Source of the DNA: CAZHDI01 sp964531285
Lineage (GTDB): Bacteria > Pseudomonadota > Alphaproteobacteria > JAJFIK01
Length of the DNA stretch: 28,838 nt
Assembly (NCBI GenBank): GCA_964531285.1
Contig: CAZHDI010000040.1
Location: 1 to 28,838, forward strand
Direction of reading: 5' to 3'
This document shows positions 8,277-16,735 of this stretch, piece after piece (position 1 is the first letter of the stretch; every line of letters begins with the position of its first letter). The notes under the pieces were generated by a model. The model did not search any database, was not told the DNA's origin, and saw nothing but the letters and a program-made list of their open reading frames with translations. Made by a program: the position numbers and the translations under genes.

Positions 8277-9152
8277 ATGACATACGAGCAGATTACCTAT
8301 GAGGTCGAGGATCAGGTCCTGACCATCACGCTCAACCGGCCGGACAAGCTCAATGCCTTCACACCGGTGATGATGGGCGAACTCATCGACGCCTTCGACC
8401 GGGCGGATGGCGACGACAATGTGCGGGCGATCGTGGTCACCGGCGCGGGCCGGGCGTTTTGCGCCGGGGCGGATCTGTCGCGCGGCGGCGACACCTTCAC
8501 CCGGCCCGGTGCCGGCGGCGAGCGCCCGTCCATCGACTATTCCGATCCCGCCATCCGCGACGGCGGCGGCCGGGTGACCTTGCGCATCTATGAGTGCCTG
8601 AAACCGGTAATCGCGGCGGTGAACGGCCCGGCGGTCGGCATCGGCGCCACCATGCAACTGCCCATGGATATCCGGCTGGCCAGCGAGCAGGCGCGGTTCG
8701 GCTTCGTGTTCGCCCGCCGGGGCATTGTGCCTGAGGCCTGTTCCAGCTGGTTCCTGCCCCGCGTCGTCGGCATCTCGCGCGCCCTGGAATGGACCTTCTC
8801 GGGCGAGGTCTTCCCCGCGACCGAGGCGCTGAACGGCGGTCTGGTGCGCGCGATCTACAAGCCGGAAGACCTGCTCCCCGCGGCCCAGGCCATGGCCCGG
8901 GACATCGCCCAGAACACCTCGGCGATCTCGGTGGCCCTGACCCGACAGATGATGTGGCGGATGCTCGGCGCGGACCATCCCATGGAGGCCCATAAGGTCG
9001 ACAGCCGGGGCGTCGTGGCAACCGGCCGCTCGGCGGATGCCCGCGAGGGGGTGACCTCATTCCTGGAGAAACGCCAGCCGGACTATCCGCTTAAAGTGAG
9101 CGCGGATATGCCGGACTTCTTCCCCTGGTATGCCGAACGGCCCTATAAGTAG
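8277..9152 (+). CDS. Enoyl-CoA hydratase/isomerase (crotonase) family protein
   Basis: A 291-residue crotonase-fold enzyme acting on acyl-CoA thioesters in the cytoplasm. The N-terminal strand TITLNRPDKLNAF is typical; oxyanion-hole segments are AFCAGADLSRGG and the NGPAVGIGATMQLPMDI block, and VPEACSSWFLPR carries a plausible catalytic Glu. The ATG at 8277 is preceded by a strong AGGGAGGAG ribosome site, which decides the start although the frame is open 56 codons further. The gene diverges from the GMC-acyl-CoA synthetase-MaoC unit, so it probably serves the same degradation route. Hydratase and isomerase members cannot be separated from sequence alone. Confidence 0.93.
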   Translation: MTYEQITYEVEDQVLTITLNRPDKLNAFTPVMMGELIDAFDRADGDDNVRAIVVTGAGRAFCAGADLSRGGDTFTRPGAGGERPSIDYSDPAIRDGGGRVTLRIYECLKPVIAAVNGPAVGIGATMQLPMDIRLASEQARFGFVFARRGIVPEACSSWFLPRVVGISRALEWTFSGEVFPATEALNGGLVRAIYKPEDLLPAAQAMARDIAQNTSAISVALTRQMMWRMLGADHPMEAHKVDSRGVVATGRSADAREGVTSFLEKRQPDYPLKVSADMPDFFPWYAERPYK

Positions 9153-9164
9153 ACCCAAGGGGGT

Positions 9165-9186
9165 GCCGGCCTCGAAACGGGCCGGC
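9165..9186 (+). terminator. GC-rich hairpin after the enoyl-CoA hydratase gene
   Basis: GCCGGCC and GGCCGGC form a perfect 7-bp stem around an 8-nt loop, 12 bp after the stop codon. No T tract follows, so this may stabilise the 3' end rather than terminate on its own. Confidence 0.3.
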
Positions 9187-9249
9187 CGTCCCGTCGGGGG
9201 CCTGTACCTTCGGTCCTGATCTGCCGCTTGCCACGCATCGGACCGCGTT

Positions 9250-11730
9250 ATGCACGACATCATCCTGGCCATTTTCGGCGTTGCCGTCCTTTTGGGGCTG
9301 GTCAGCCTCATGGTGCCGCTCGCCCGGCGCCTCGACATGCCCTACACGGTCCTTCTCGCGCTGTTCGGAGCGGGCCTCGGATTCGTCGTGGCCGCCGATC
9401 TTCAGGTCGATGGTATCGCCGGGGACTTCGTGGCGGCCCTGCGCCGGCTCGACCTGTCGGCTGAGGCGTTCCTTTATCTGTTCCTGCCGCCGCTCCTGTT
9501 TGCGGCCGGGCTGGGGATCAATGTCCGGCGGCTGATGGACGATGTCGGCCCGGTGATCGTGCTGGCGGTCTTCGCCGTGGTCGTGTGCACCGGCGTTGTG
9601 GGCCTGGTGCTGTCCTTCGTCGCGCCGCAATACGGCATTCTGGCCTGCCTGCTTCTAGGCTCGATCGTCGCCACCACGGATTCCGCCGCGGTGGTGGCGA
9701 TCTTCCGGGATATTGGCGCTCCGGCCCGGTTGAGCATTATCGTCGAGGGCGAGAGCCTCTTTAACGACGCGGCGGCGATCGCGATTTTCGTGGTGCTGCT
9801 GGGCATGCTCAGCGGCGGGGAGACCGGCATCAATGCGGGCCTTGGCGCATTTTTCATCGGTCTTATTGGCGGGCTGGTGACCGGCTATGTGCTGGCGCGG
9901 GTCTTCGCCGCCATCATCGGGCTTCTGCGCGACGCCGCGCTGACCGAAATCACGCTCACTGTGACCCTGGCCTATCTCGCCTTTATCGGTGCGGAGGTCT
10001 ATCTCGGCGTCTCCGGTGTCATCGCGGTGGTGACCGCCGCCATGGTGCTGAACTCCGAGGGGCGCACCCGGGTCACGCCGGGGACCTGGGAGTCCATGAT
10101 CGACACCTGGCGGCTGGTCGAATTCATCGCCACCAGCCTCATCTTTACGCTCGCCGCCATGAAGGCGCCCGCGGTCCTGGCCGGGTTCAGCGCCGAGGAT
10201 TTCCTGATCGTCGTGGCGCTGTTCCTGGCGACCATCGCGGCGCGCGCCGTGGTCCTTTACGGGGTGATGCCGGGCCTCAGCATGTTCCGGATCGCACAGC
10301 CCATCAGCGGGTCCTACAAGGCGGTGATGGTCTGGGGCGGCCTGCGCGGCGCGGTGACCGTGGCGCTGGCGCTGGCGGTGGCCGAGAACGAAGCGATTCC
10401 GGAGGATGTGCGCAGCTTTATCCTGGTTTCGGCCACGGGCTTTGTGTTCATGACCCTGGTCGTGATGGCGCCGACCATCCGCCCGCTGATGGCGTTCTTT
10501 CACCTGTCGGCCCTGACCACCCAGGACAAGGCGGTGCGCGACCGGGTGCTCGGGCTGGCGCGCGCGCGGGTGCGCAACCGGATGCGCGACGTGGCGGGCA
10601 ATCTGGGGTTCAACGGCGCGCTCAGCGAGTCGCTGCGTTCGGAGTTTTCCGAGGGCAACGATGCGGCGATCCATCTGCGCGACGTACCGCATACGGAGCG
10701 CCGGCAGTTCGGCTATTCGGTCCTGGCGGGCCGGGAGCGCGAATTCTATATGAGCTACTTCCAGTCCGGCATTTTGAACCGCCGGATTGCCGATCTCCTG
10801 CGCACCCAGACCGGGCGGATCATCGACGCGGTCAAGACCCATGACAATGGACCCGATGTCGGCGACCGGTATCTCCAGACTGCGGTAAGCCTTCTGGCCA
10901 TCGACCGGCGCTTCCGTCTGGCGCTCTGGCTCTATCACCGGGTGGGGCTCGTGGGACCGCTGTCGCAGGCCGTGTCCGACCGGTTCGAGGTCTTGATCAT
11001 TTCGCAGCTGGCCCTGCGGGACCTGACCCAGTTCGTGCAGTCGCAACTGTCCAAGCTTGTGGGCGAGGATATCGGCGCGGATCTGGAACGCGATCTGATG
11101 CAGCGCGAGCAGGTCGTCAGCGGCAGTCTCGATGCTTTGGATCTTCAGTACCCGTCTTATGCCGCCATGCTGCGCGCGCGCTATGTGGAGCGGGTGGCCC
11201 TCGGATTTGAACATGACGAATATCAACAGCAACTCGATCAGGCGGTGATCAGCAACGAGGTGTTCGAGGATCTGGAACAGGACCGGCTTGGGCGCGCGCG
11301 CCGTCTGGAACACCGTCCCACGCTCGATCTCGGGCTGCGCCTGTCGTCGCTGTTGCAAAAAGTGCCGCTGTTCGCCGGGCTGGATGATGCCACCCTGCAA
11401 GCGCTGGCCAAGCTGTTGATGCCGCGCATCGCGGTGCCGGGCGAGAAGGTCATCGTGAAAGGCACGGCGGGGGATTGCATTTATTTCGTGGTCGCCGGCG
11501 CGGTGGATGTCGTCCTGCCCGACACGCGCATTCGGCTCGGCAATGGCGATTTCTTCGGCGAGATGGCGCTCTTGACCAACGAGCCGCGCAATGCCGATGT
11601 GGAGTCGGTGGGCTTCTCGACGCTGCTCATGCTCAACGCGCGGGACTTCCAGCGTCTGGTGCGCGCCAATCCGAAACTGCGTGAGCAGATCGAGAAGACG
11701 GCCGAGGCGCGCAAGACCGCCGCACACTGA
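9250..11730 (+). CDS. CPA1 Na+/H+ antiporter with C-terminal cyclic-nucleotide-binding domain
   Basis: An 826-residue inner-membrane antiporter. Roughly residues 1-420 hold about twelve hydrophobic segments of the NhaP/NHE type: the TM motif ATTDSAAVVAIF (141-152, Ser where many members have Pro) and the EGESLFNDAAAIAIF segment with the ion-binding Asn172-Asp173 pair. A long soluble tail follows, ending in a cNMP-binding domain near 695-810. Its phosphate-binding cassette GEMALLTNEPRNADV (770-784) retains the Glu and Arg that contact the nucleotide, so it may really bind cAMP or cGMP and gate the channel part. No strong ribosome site is seen. It stands alone, followed by convergent small genes. 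Exchange of Na+ or K+ for H+ is inferred from family. Confidence 0.92.
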   Translation: MHDIILAIFGVAVLLGLVSLMVPLARRLDMPYTVLLALFGAGLGFVVAADLQVDGIAGDFVAALRRLDLSAEAFLYLFLPPLLFAAGLGINVRRLMDDVGPVIVLAVFAVVVCTGVVGLVLSFVAPQYGILACLLLGSIVATTDSAAVVAIFRDIGAPARLSIIVEGESLFNDAAAIAIFVVLLGMLSGGETGINAGLGAFFIGLIGGLVTGYVLARVFAAIIGLLRDAALTEITLTVTLAYLAFIGAEVYLGVSGVIAVVTAAMVLNSEGRTRVTPGTWESMIDTWRLVEFIATSLIFTLAAMKAPAVLAGFSAEDFLIVVALFLATIAARAVVLYGVMPGLSMFRIAQPISGSYKAVMVWGGLRGAVTVALALAVAENEAIPEDVRSFILVSATGFVFMTLVVMAPTIRPLMAFFHLSALTTQDKAVRDRVLGLARARVRNRMRDVAGNLGFNGALSESLRSEFSEGNDAAIHLRDVPHTERRQFGYSVLAGREREFYMSYFQSGILNRRIADLLRTQTGRIIDAVKTHDNGPDVGDRYLQTAVSLLAIDRRFRLALWLYHRVGLVGPLSQAVSDRFEVLIISQLALRDLTQFVQSQLSKLVGEDIGADLERDLMQREQVVSGSLDALDLQYPSYAAMLRARYVERVALGFEHDEYQQQLDQAVISNEVFEDLEQDRLGRARRLEHRPTLDLGLRLSSLLQKVPLFAGLDDATLQALAKLLMPRIAVPGEKVIVKGTAGDCIYFVVAGAVDVVLPDTRIRLGNGDFFGEMALLTNEPRNADVESVGFSTLLMLNARDFQRLVRANPKLREQIEKTAEARKTAAH

Positions 11731-11754
11731 GCGTCACGCCCAAAGCGCCGGCCA

Positions 11755-11798
11755 GATCGTTACCGATTGAGATCGTTACCGGTTGAGATCGTTAGCGG
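11755..11798. repeat. 16-bp direct tandem repeat, 2.75 copies
   Basis: Two full copies of GATCGTTACCGRTTGA (11755-11770, 11771-11786) are followed by a partial third (GATCGTTAGCGG, 11787-11798). The array sits between convergent genes and the third copy holds the stop codon of the 99-residue membrane protein. Confidence 0.8.
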
Positions 11799-12091
11799 CG
11801 AGGCCGGTCGTCGCCTGAAATCAGCTCGTTGAAATTGGCGCCCCACTCGTCGAACAGCAGCATGGTGCATTCGCCGGTATCCAGTTGGGCGGCCTCGGCC
11901 CGCAGCCAGGCCTCGCGGAAGTCGTCGAAGCCGTCCCAGCGGATGCCGAATTCTTCCTCGCGAATGCGGGCTTCGTCGCGCGCGATTTCCGTGGCCAGCA
12001 TGCGGCACGGATCGGGCGAGCCGTAATAGACCGAAATCCCGACAAAAACCGCAATCAGAAGAAGCAGGATGACGAGCAGAACGCGGGCCAT
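11792..12091 (-). CDS. Small single-span membrane protein, unknown function
   Basis: I do not recognise this 99-residue protein. Residues 3-22 are a strongly hydrophobic segment (VLLVILLLLIAVFVGISVYY), either a membrane anchor or an uncleaved signal; the rest is acidic, charged and probably periplasmic, with two cysteines (CRM near 29 and ECTM near 74) that could pair. The start is supported by GGGGGGA a few bases upstream. It begins 28 bp after the lipoprotein gene on the same strand, so the two probably form one transcript and may act together at the envelope. Stop codon lies inside a tandem repeat. Confidence 0.7.
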   Translation of the reverse strand: MARVLLVILLLLIAVFVGISVYYGSPDPCRMLATEIARDEARIREEEFGIRWDGFDDFREAWLRAEAAQLDTGECTMLLFDEWGANFNELISGDDRPRR

Positions 12092-12119
12092 GGTTCATTC
12101 CCCCCGGAAGACCGTTGCG

Positions 12120-12449
12120 TCAGATCGGACCGCGGTCGAAGCGGTCGTCGAACAGGAAGTCCTGGCCGCGCCGGTCATTGCCGACCCGGCTGCCGCCGCA
12201 CACCGTGTAGCCCTGACGCCAGCCGACCTGATAGGCCTCGTCGGACCCGAACAGGGTCTCGTTGCGGGTGATGGTGCTGCTGAACCCTTCGACGCGCTGA
12301 TTGCCCGTGGTGCACCCGTCGGAATAGCCCTGCTGATAGCTGGTCGTGTTCACGAGGGCAGGGTCGGTGCGGTTCGCGCAGGCGGCCAGACCCGCGAGCG
12401 CCAGAACGACACCGGCGCGCAAGGCAAGGGAAGCGGAACGGTCAACCAT
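12120..12449 (-). CDS. Small lipoprotein with repeated Y-Q-x-G-[YW] motif
   Basis: A 109-residue predicted lipoprotein of unknown function. The lipobox LAAC at 21-24 after a hydrophobic leader makes Cys24 the lipidated residue. The mature part has two copies of a similar motif, YQQGYSDGC (38-46) and YQVGWRQGY (73-81, then TVC), which suggests a small internal duplication with a possible Cys46-Cys84 disulfide. The tail is charged and rich in Asp and Arg. It is followed at 28 bp by the small membrane protein gene. Both lie between two cation antiporter loci, but a link to ion transport is only positional. Confidence 0.75.
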   Translation of the reverse strand: MVDRSASLALRAGVVLALAGLAACANRTDPALVNTTSYQQGYSDGCTTGNQRVEGFSSTITRNETLFGSDEAYQVGWRQGYTVCGGSRVGNDRRGQDFLFDDRFDRGPI

Positions 12450-12623
12450 GGATCTGGCCTCATCAAAGGGCGCCGCGCACAGGGCACCGGTAAACGCAGA
12501 TTAGGGACAAAGCCGCACTTCGCCGATCAGGTGCTTTAAACCCGCCCCAACGCCTGACCCACAATGCGACGATTGAAGGCCCGAGGAAACCCTTGAATCA
12601 CGAAACGGGCCGTGCTGCCGGAC

Positions 12624-12644
12624 CCGGTGACCTTACGTCACCGG
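12624..12644 (-). terminator. Perfect hairpin after the acyltransferase gene
   Basis: CCGGTGAC and GTCACCGG pair perfectly over 8 bp with a 5-nt loop, beginning 5 bp after the acyltransferase stop. There is no T tract, so it may need Rho or act as an RNA-stabilising end. Confidence 0.4.
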
Positions 12645-12649
12645 TGCGG

Positions 12650-13492
12650 TCAAACCTCGCGGTTGGGAAACAGCCGCTGGCGCAGCCAACCCCAGGTGCT
12701 GTTACCGTTCAGCACGAGGCGGTATAGCGCGTCAAACCGGGCCTCATGGGCCGCCGGATCCGCGTAAAGCGTGCGCCGTCCGGTCACCATGCAATCCGGA
12801 TCGAGGGACCGGACGACCTGAGCCGGATTGCCGGCGACGATCGTGTCGGGCGGCACATCCCGGGTCACCACCGCCCGGGCGCCGACGATCGACCGGGCCC
12901 CGATATGCACACCCTTGCCGATCAAGGCCCCATCGCCGATCCAGGCGTCCTCCTCGAGGACGACGGCGCCCCGGCGGCCGGGGGCCTGGGTGCGGTCATA
13001 CTGATCGTGCCAGTCGGCATCCGAGATCACCACATGGGGCGCCAGCATCACACCCTGGCCTAAGGTGATCCGCTCGGCCGCCATCAATCGGCACCCCGGT
13101 CCGATCAGACTGCAATGGCCCAGATGGATCGCGCCGGTGCCCTCGGCATGCTGCCAGGTGGTCAGGCGGATCGGCGCCTCGGCGGTGGCACGCAGTTCCA
13201 CATGATCGCCCATGGTGATGTTGGGGCCGAACAGATTGACGTGCCACGGGCGGCTTACGGCCGGTCCCCGTCCCGCCGCGTCAAAATGCGGCAGCAGAAA
13301 GCGGCGCGCATAGGCCGCCTCGACGCCTGCGAAGACCTGGCGCATCCAATAAGGGCGGTGATCCCGGCGCAAACAGGCCTCCTTGCAGTAGGGATGACGG
13401 CGGGTCAGACCTGCGGTGCACCGGCGGGCCGTGTCAAGACGGGCTGGCGCCCGGTCCTGTGCCGGCAGCCTGACATGGCTGACCGCGGGCAT
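12650..13492 (-). CDS. Left-handed β-helix (hexapeptide) acyltransferase
   Basis: An acyl- or acetyltransferase of the trimeric hexapeptide-repeat family, 280 residues from the ATG chosen here. Short repeats of the [LIV]-G-x4 type run from about IHLGHCSLIGPG through DAWIGDGALIGKGVHIGARSIVGARAVVTRDV, ending in the family hallmark IVAGNPAQVV. A likely catalytic His sits in the SDADWHDQYD loop between coils. An N-terminal segment with several Cys and Arg residues precedes the helix. A GTG at 13531 would add 13 residues; neither start has a strong ribosome site. It diverges from the mrp operon. Sugar, lipid or polysaccharide acceptor is unknown. Confidence 0.85.
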   Translation of the reverse strand: MPAVSHVRLPAQDRAPARLDTARRCTAGLTRRHPYCKEACLRRDHRPYWMRQVFAGVEAAYARRFLLPHFDAAGRGPAVSRPWHVNLFGPNITMGDHVELRATAEAPIRLTTWQHAEGTGAIHLGHCSLIGPGCRLMAAERITLGQGVMLAPHVVISDADWHDQYDRTQAPGRRGAVVLEEDAWIGDGALIGKGVHIGARSIVGARAVVTRDVPPDTIVAGNPAQVVRSLDPDCMVTGRRTLYADPAAHEARFDALYRLVLNGNSTWGWLRQRLFPNREV

Positions 13493-13588
13493 GTCCGAAG
13501 TTTCCACAAAACTGAAATTGCTTTGTCTCACGCCCCGTCTTTGGCAGATTACCAGGAACGCAACAGCGCGAGACGGGCGGCGAACACC

Positions 13589-15952
13589 ATGCTCCTAGCG
13601 GTTTTGGCTGGATTCCTGTTGGCACTTCTGGCGCCAGCAGTGAACCGGATTTTGCATAATGCGGCCGGCTGGGTGCTCGCCCTGCTCCCGGCGGCGCTGA
13701 CGCTTTACTTCGCCCAGTTCCTGGGGCCGGTCGGCGACGGTGAGGTCATCCGCGAGAGCCTGCCCTGGCTCGATCTGTTCGGCGGGATCAATCTGTCCTT
13801 TGCGCTCGACGGCTTGAGCCTGATGTTCGCGCTGCTGATCAGCGGCATCGGCACCTTTATCGTCATCTATGCGGGCGGCTATCTGCACGGCCATGTCAAT
13901 CTGGGCCGGTTCTACGCCTTCTTGCTGATGTTCATGGCCTCGATGCTCGGCGTCGTGCTGGCCGACAACATCATCACCTTCTTCGTATTCTGGGAGCTGA
14001 CATCGCTGACGTCGTTCCTGCTGATCGGTTTCAACCATGACAAAGCGCGCTCGCGCCGGGCCGCGGTTCAGGCGCTCGTGGTGACCGGCGGCGGCGGTCT
14101 TGTGCTGCTCGCCGGGCTTCTGGTGATGGCCGGGATCGGCGGCAGTCTGGAATTCTCCGAACTGCTGGCCAGCGGCGATGTGTTCCGGGAGCACGCCTGG
14201 TACCCGCTCTTGCTGATCCTCATTCTCGGCGGCGCCTTCACGAAATCGGCCCAGGTGCCGTTCCATTTCTGGCTGCCCAACGCCATGGAGGCGCCGACGC
14301 CGGTGTCGGCCTATCTGCATTCGGCGACCATGGTGAAGGCGGGCGTCTATCTTCTGGCGCGGGTTCATCCGGCGCTCGGCGGCACCGAGATGTGGATGAT
14401 GATCCTGACCGGCTTCGGTGCGGCGACCTTCCTGACCGGCGTTATTCTCGGCCTGCGCCAGACCGATCTGAAACTCATGCTGGCCTATACGACCGTCGCG
14501 AGCCTGGGTCTTCTGGTCATGTTGCTGGGCCTGGGCAGCGAGAAGGCCGTGGTTGGCGCGATGGCCTATCTGTTCGCCCATTCGCTGTTCAAGGGCGCAC
14601 TTTTCATGGTCGCGGGCGGCATCGATCATGCGACCGGCACCCGCAACCGCGACATGCTGGGCGGGCTCTTCGGCGCCATGCCGATCACCGCGGTCGCATC
14701 GATCCTGGCGGTGCTGTCGATGGCGGGCCTGCCGCCGTTTATCGGCTTTCTGGCCAAGGAGGTGATCTACACCGGGACCGTCGCGGTGGACCAGGCCGAT
14801 CTGATCACCGGGATCGCCGTGGCCGGCAATATCATGATGGGCGCCATCGCCGCTCTGGCCGGTTTCGGTCCGTTCATCGGCCAACGCAAGCAGACGCCGC
14901 ACACGCCCCATGAGGGCGGGCCGTCGCTGTGGCTCGGGCCGATGGTGCTCGCCGTGCTGGGTCTTGGGACCGCGCTCGGTCTGGGGTGGACGGAGCATTT
15001 CATTCTGCTGCCGGCGTCCTCGGCGGTCTGGGGCTCGGCCATCGACATGCACCTGCATCTGTGGGTGGGCGTGAATGTGCCGTTCATCCTCTCGGTCGTG
15101 ACCGTTGTCGGCGCGATCGTCCTGTTCCTGATCGGCGGTCCCGTGGGCCGGGCGATCGGAGCGGTCACGCGTCCGCTCTGGGGACCGGACCGGGGCTATG
15201 ACCAGTTCCTTTACGGCTTGCGGATGATCTCGAAAGGCACGGTCGGCCTCATTCAGACCGGCAGTCTGCACACCTACATGATTGCCTCGTTCCTGGTGTT
15301 CGCGCTGGCCCTGGCGGTGCCGCTGATCGTGCCGCTCGTCACGGGGACGCAAAGCGTCAGCGATCTTGCCGGCGGGGTGGCCGATCTGTTCCCGCCCTTA
15401 CCCGAGGCCGATTTCTTCGTTTACGGCGTGTGTATCCTCACGGTGCTTGGGGCGCTAACGGTGATGTATTCGTCGCGGCGCCTGCTGGCCATTCTGGCGC
15501 TGGGCGTTCTTGGTCTGTCGGTGGCCCTGATCTTCCTGTTGTTCGGGGCGCCGGATCTGGCCTTCACGCAGTTCATGGTGGAAACCCTCTCGGTGATCAT
15601 TCTGGCGCTGGTCATCCTGCGCCTGCCGGTGGACCGCGACGACAAGCGCAAGCGGCTCTCGGCGACCCGGGACGGCCTCGTGGCCTTGAGCGTCGGCTTT
15701 CTCGTCACCGTGGTTCTGTTGGCCGTCACGGCCGAACCGCTCGATATGCGTCTGTCGGAGTATTTCGCGCAGACCGCTTATCCGGAAGCCAAGGGCAAGA
15801 ACATCGTCAATGTGATCCTTGTGGATTTCCGCGCCCTCGATACCTTCGGCGAAATCGCGGTGCTGGTGATCGCGGGAGTGGCGGCGTTGGCGCTGATCGG
15901 CGCGCGCGGCTGGGCCGATGGCGGCGCGGCGCAACGGGAGGGCCAGAAATGA
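13589..15952 (+). CDS. mrpA: Mrp/Mnh antiporter subunit A
   Basis: Largest subunit of the multisubunit CPA3 Na+/H+ antiporter, 787 residues and almost wholly membrane-embedded. The N-terminal two thirds are the complex I NuoL-like proton-channel domain, with the conserved Glu136 in FWELTS and Lys219 in GAFTKSAQVPFHFWLP followed by Lys250 in the HSATMVKAGVYLLAR helix; their spacing agrees with the essential Glu and Lys of Bacillus MrpA. The C-terminal part holds the MbhD/MbhE-like segments (FGAPDLAFTQFMVE). The ATG at 13589 begins the first membrane helix; the frame is open upstream but reads antisense to the acyltransferase. Its stop overlaps mrpB by ATGA. It opens the seven-gene operon. Confidence 0.95.
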   Translation: MLLAVLAGFLLALLAPAVNRILHNAAGWVLALLPAALTLYFAQFLGPVGDGEVIRESLPWLDLFGGINLSFALDGLSLMFALLISGIGTFIVIYAGGYLHGHVNLGRFYAFLLMFMASMLGVVLADNIITFFVFWELTSLTSFLLIGFNHDKARSRRAAVQALVVTGGGGLVLLAGLLVMAGIGGSLEFSELLASGDVFREHAWYPLLLILILGGAFTKSAQVPFHFWLPNAMEAPTPVSAYLHSATMVKAGVYLLARVHPALGGTEMWMMILTGFGAATFLTGVILGLRQTDLKLMLAYTTVASLGLLVMLLGLGSEKAVVGAMAYLFAHSLFKGALFMVAGGIDHATGTRNRDMLGGLFGAMPITAVASILAVLSMAGLPPFIGFLAKEVIYTGTVAVDQADLITGIAVAGNIMMGAIAALAGFGPFIGQRKQTPHTPHEGGPSLWLGPMVLAVLGLGTALGLGWTEHFILLPASSAVWGSAIDMHLHLWVGVNVPFILSVVTVVGAIVLFLIGGPVGRAIGAVTRPLWGPDRGYDQFLYGLRMISKGTVGLIQTGSLHTYMIASFLVFALALAVPLIVPLVTGTQSVSDLAGGVADLFPPLPEADFFVYGVCILTVLGALTVMYSSRRLLAILALGVLGLSVALIFLLFGAPDLAFTQFMVETLSVIILALVILRLPVDRDDKRKRLSATRDGLVALSVGFLVTVVLLAVTAEPLDMRLSEYFAQTAYPEAKGKNIVNVILVDFRALDTFGEIAVLVIAGVAALALIGARGWADGGAAQREGQK

Positions 15953-16359
15953 GTTCGATCATCCTGCGGGTCGGGATGCCGGGCATTGCCTGCGTGACGA
16001 TCCTGTTTTCGATCTTCGTGCTGTTTCGCGGCCATAACGAGCCTGGCGGCGGCTTTATCGGCGGGCTCCTGGGCGCATCGGCCTTTGCCCTTTATTCGAT
16101 GACGGAAGGTGTCGAGGCGACCAAACGGGCCATGGGCCTGCCGGCGATCACCTATGCCGGCATTGGCCTCGTGATCGGCGGTCTGGCCGGGTTCCTGTCG
16201 CTGCCCGCGGGCGAGGCCTTCATGACCGGCCTTTGGTACATTCCCGAGTTCGACGACAGCTTCAAGCTGATCGCCACGCCGGTGCTGTTCGACATCGGAG
16301 TTTATCTCGTCGTGGTCGGCACGATCACCGCGCTGGTTTTGGAACTGGAGGGCAACTGA
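15949..16359 (+). CDS. mrpB: Mrp/Mnh antiporter subunit B
   Basis: A 136-residue MnhB-domain membrane subunit with four hydrophobic segments. The first carries the typical GHNEPGGGFIGGL block, which marks the family. Separate from mrpA, whose stop it overlaps by four bases (ATGA), so translation is coupled. In many proteobacteria A and B are fused into one gene; here they are not. It is followed after one base by mrpC. Part of the antiporter membrane complex with A, C and D. Confidence 0.95.
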   Translation: MSSIILRVGMPGIACVTILFSIFVLFRGHNEPGGGFIGGLLGASAFALYSMTEGVEATKRAMGLPAITYAGIGLVIGGLAGFLSLPAGEAFMTGLWYIPEFDDSFKLIATPVLFDIGVYLVVVGTITALVLELEGN

Positions 16360-16360
16360 C

Positions 16361-16735
16361 GTGGAACCGGTGCTCAGCATCGTTGTGGGCCTGCTCTTCG
16401 CGATTGCCCTTTATCTGCTGATGTCGCGCTCGCTGGTGCGCATCGTGCTCGGCGTCGCGGTGCTCGGCAACGCGGCCAATCTCCTGATCTTTACGGCCGG
16501 ACGTCTGACCCGGGAGATCCCGCCGCTGGTGCCCGCCGACGCCAAGGTGCCCACCGAGGCCATCGCCAATCCGCTGCCCCAGGCGCTGATCCTCACCGCC
16601 ATCGTGATCAGCTTTGCGCTGTTCGCTTTCGTTCTGGTGCTGGCCTATCGCGCTTATGAAACCCTGGGCACGGTCGACACCTCGGCGATGCGCGTGGCCG
16701 AGCCCAAGGATCTTCAAGAAGGGGATGTGCGATGA
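16361..16735 (+). CDS. mrpC: Mrp/Mnh antiporter subunit C
   Basis: A 124-residue NuoK-like subunit with three membrane helices; the second helix, VLGVAVLGNAANLLIF, and the third, PLPQALILTAIVISFAL, are the family's hallmark stretches. It begins with GTG one base after the mrpB stop, the only non-ATG start in the operon, and no ATG gives a full-length protein. Its stop overlaps the mrpD start by ATGA. In the complex it links the A and D channel subunits, as NuoK does in complex I; this role is known from the family. Confidence 0.95.
   Translation: MEPVLSIVVGLLFAIALYLLMSRSLVRIVLGVAVLGNAANLLIFTAGRLTREIPPLVPADAKVPTEAIANPLPQALILTAIVISFALFAFVLVLAYRAYETLGTVDTSAMRVAEPKDLQEGDVR

Noticed and set aside
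6408..8993. An 861-residue reading of the GMC oxidoreductase frame
   Set aside because: The extra 320 codons lie antisense to the enoyl-CoA hydratase gene and over the divergent promoter region; the Rossmann motif begins at the ATG at 8033.
9655..11727. A 690-codon open frame opposite the CPA1 antiporter
   Set aside because: It is exactly antisense to a well-supported membrane protein, is rich in His, Arg and Gln with no domain, and arises from GC-rich codon use.
13500..13508. A second DnaA box, GTTTCCACA, before mrpA
   Set aside because: One mismatch at a conserved position; a single such near match is expected by chance in a window of this size.
13595..15352. A 585-codon open frame opposite mrpA
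   Set aside because: Low-complexity antisense shadow of mrpA; the same holds for the 596-codon frame opposite mrpD (16714-18504).
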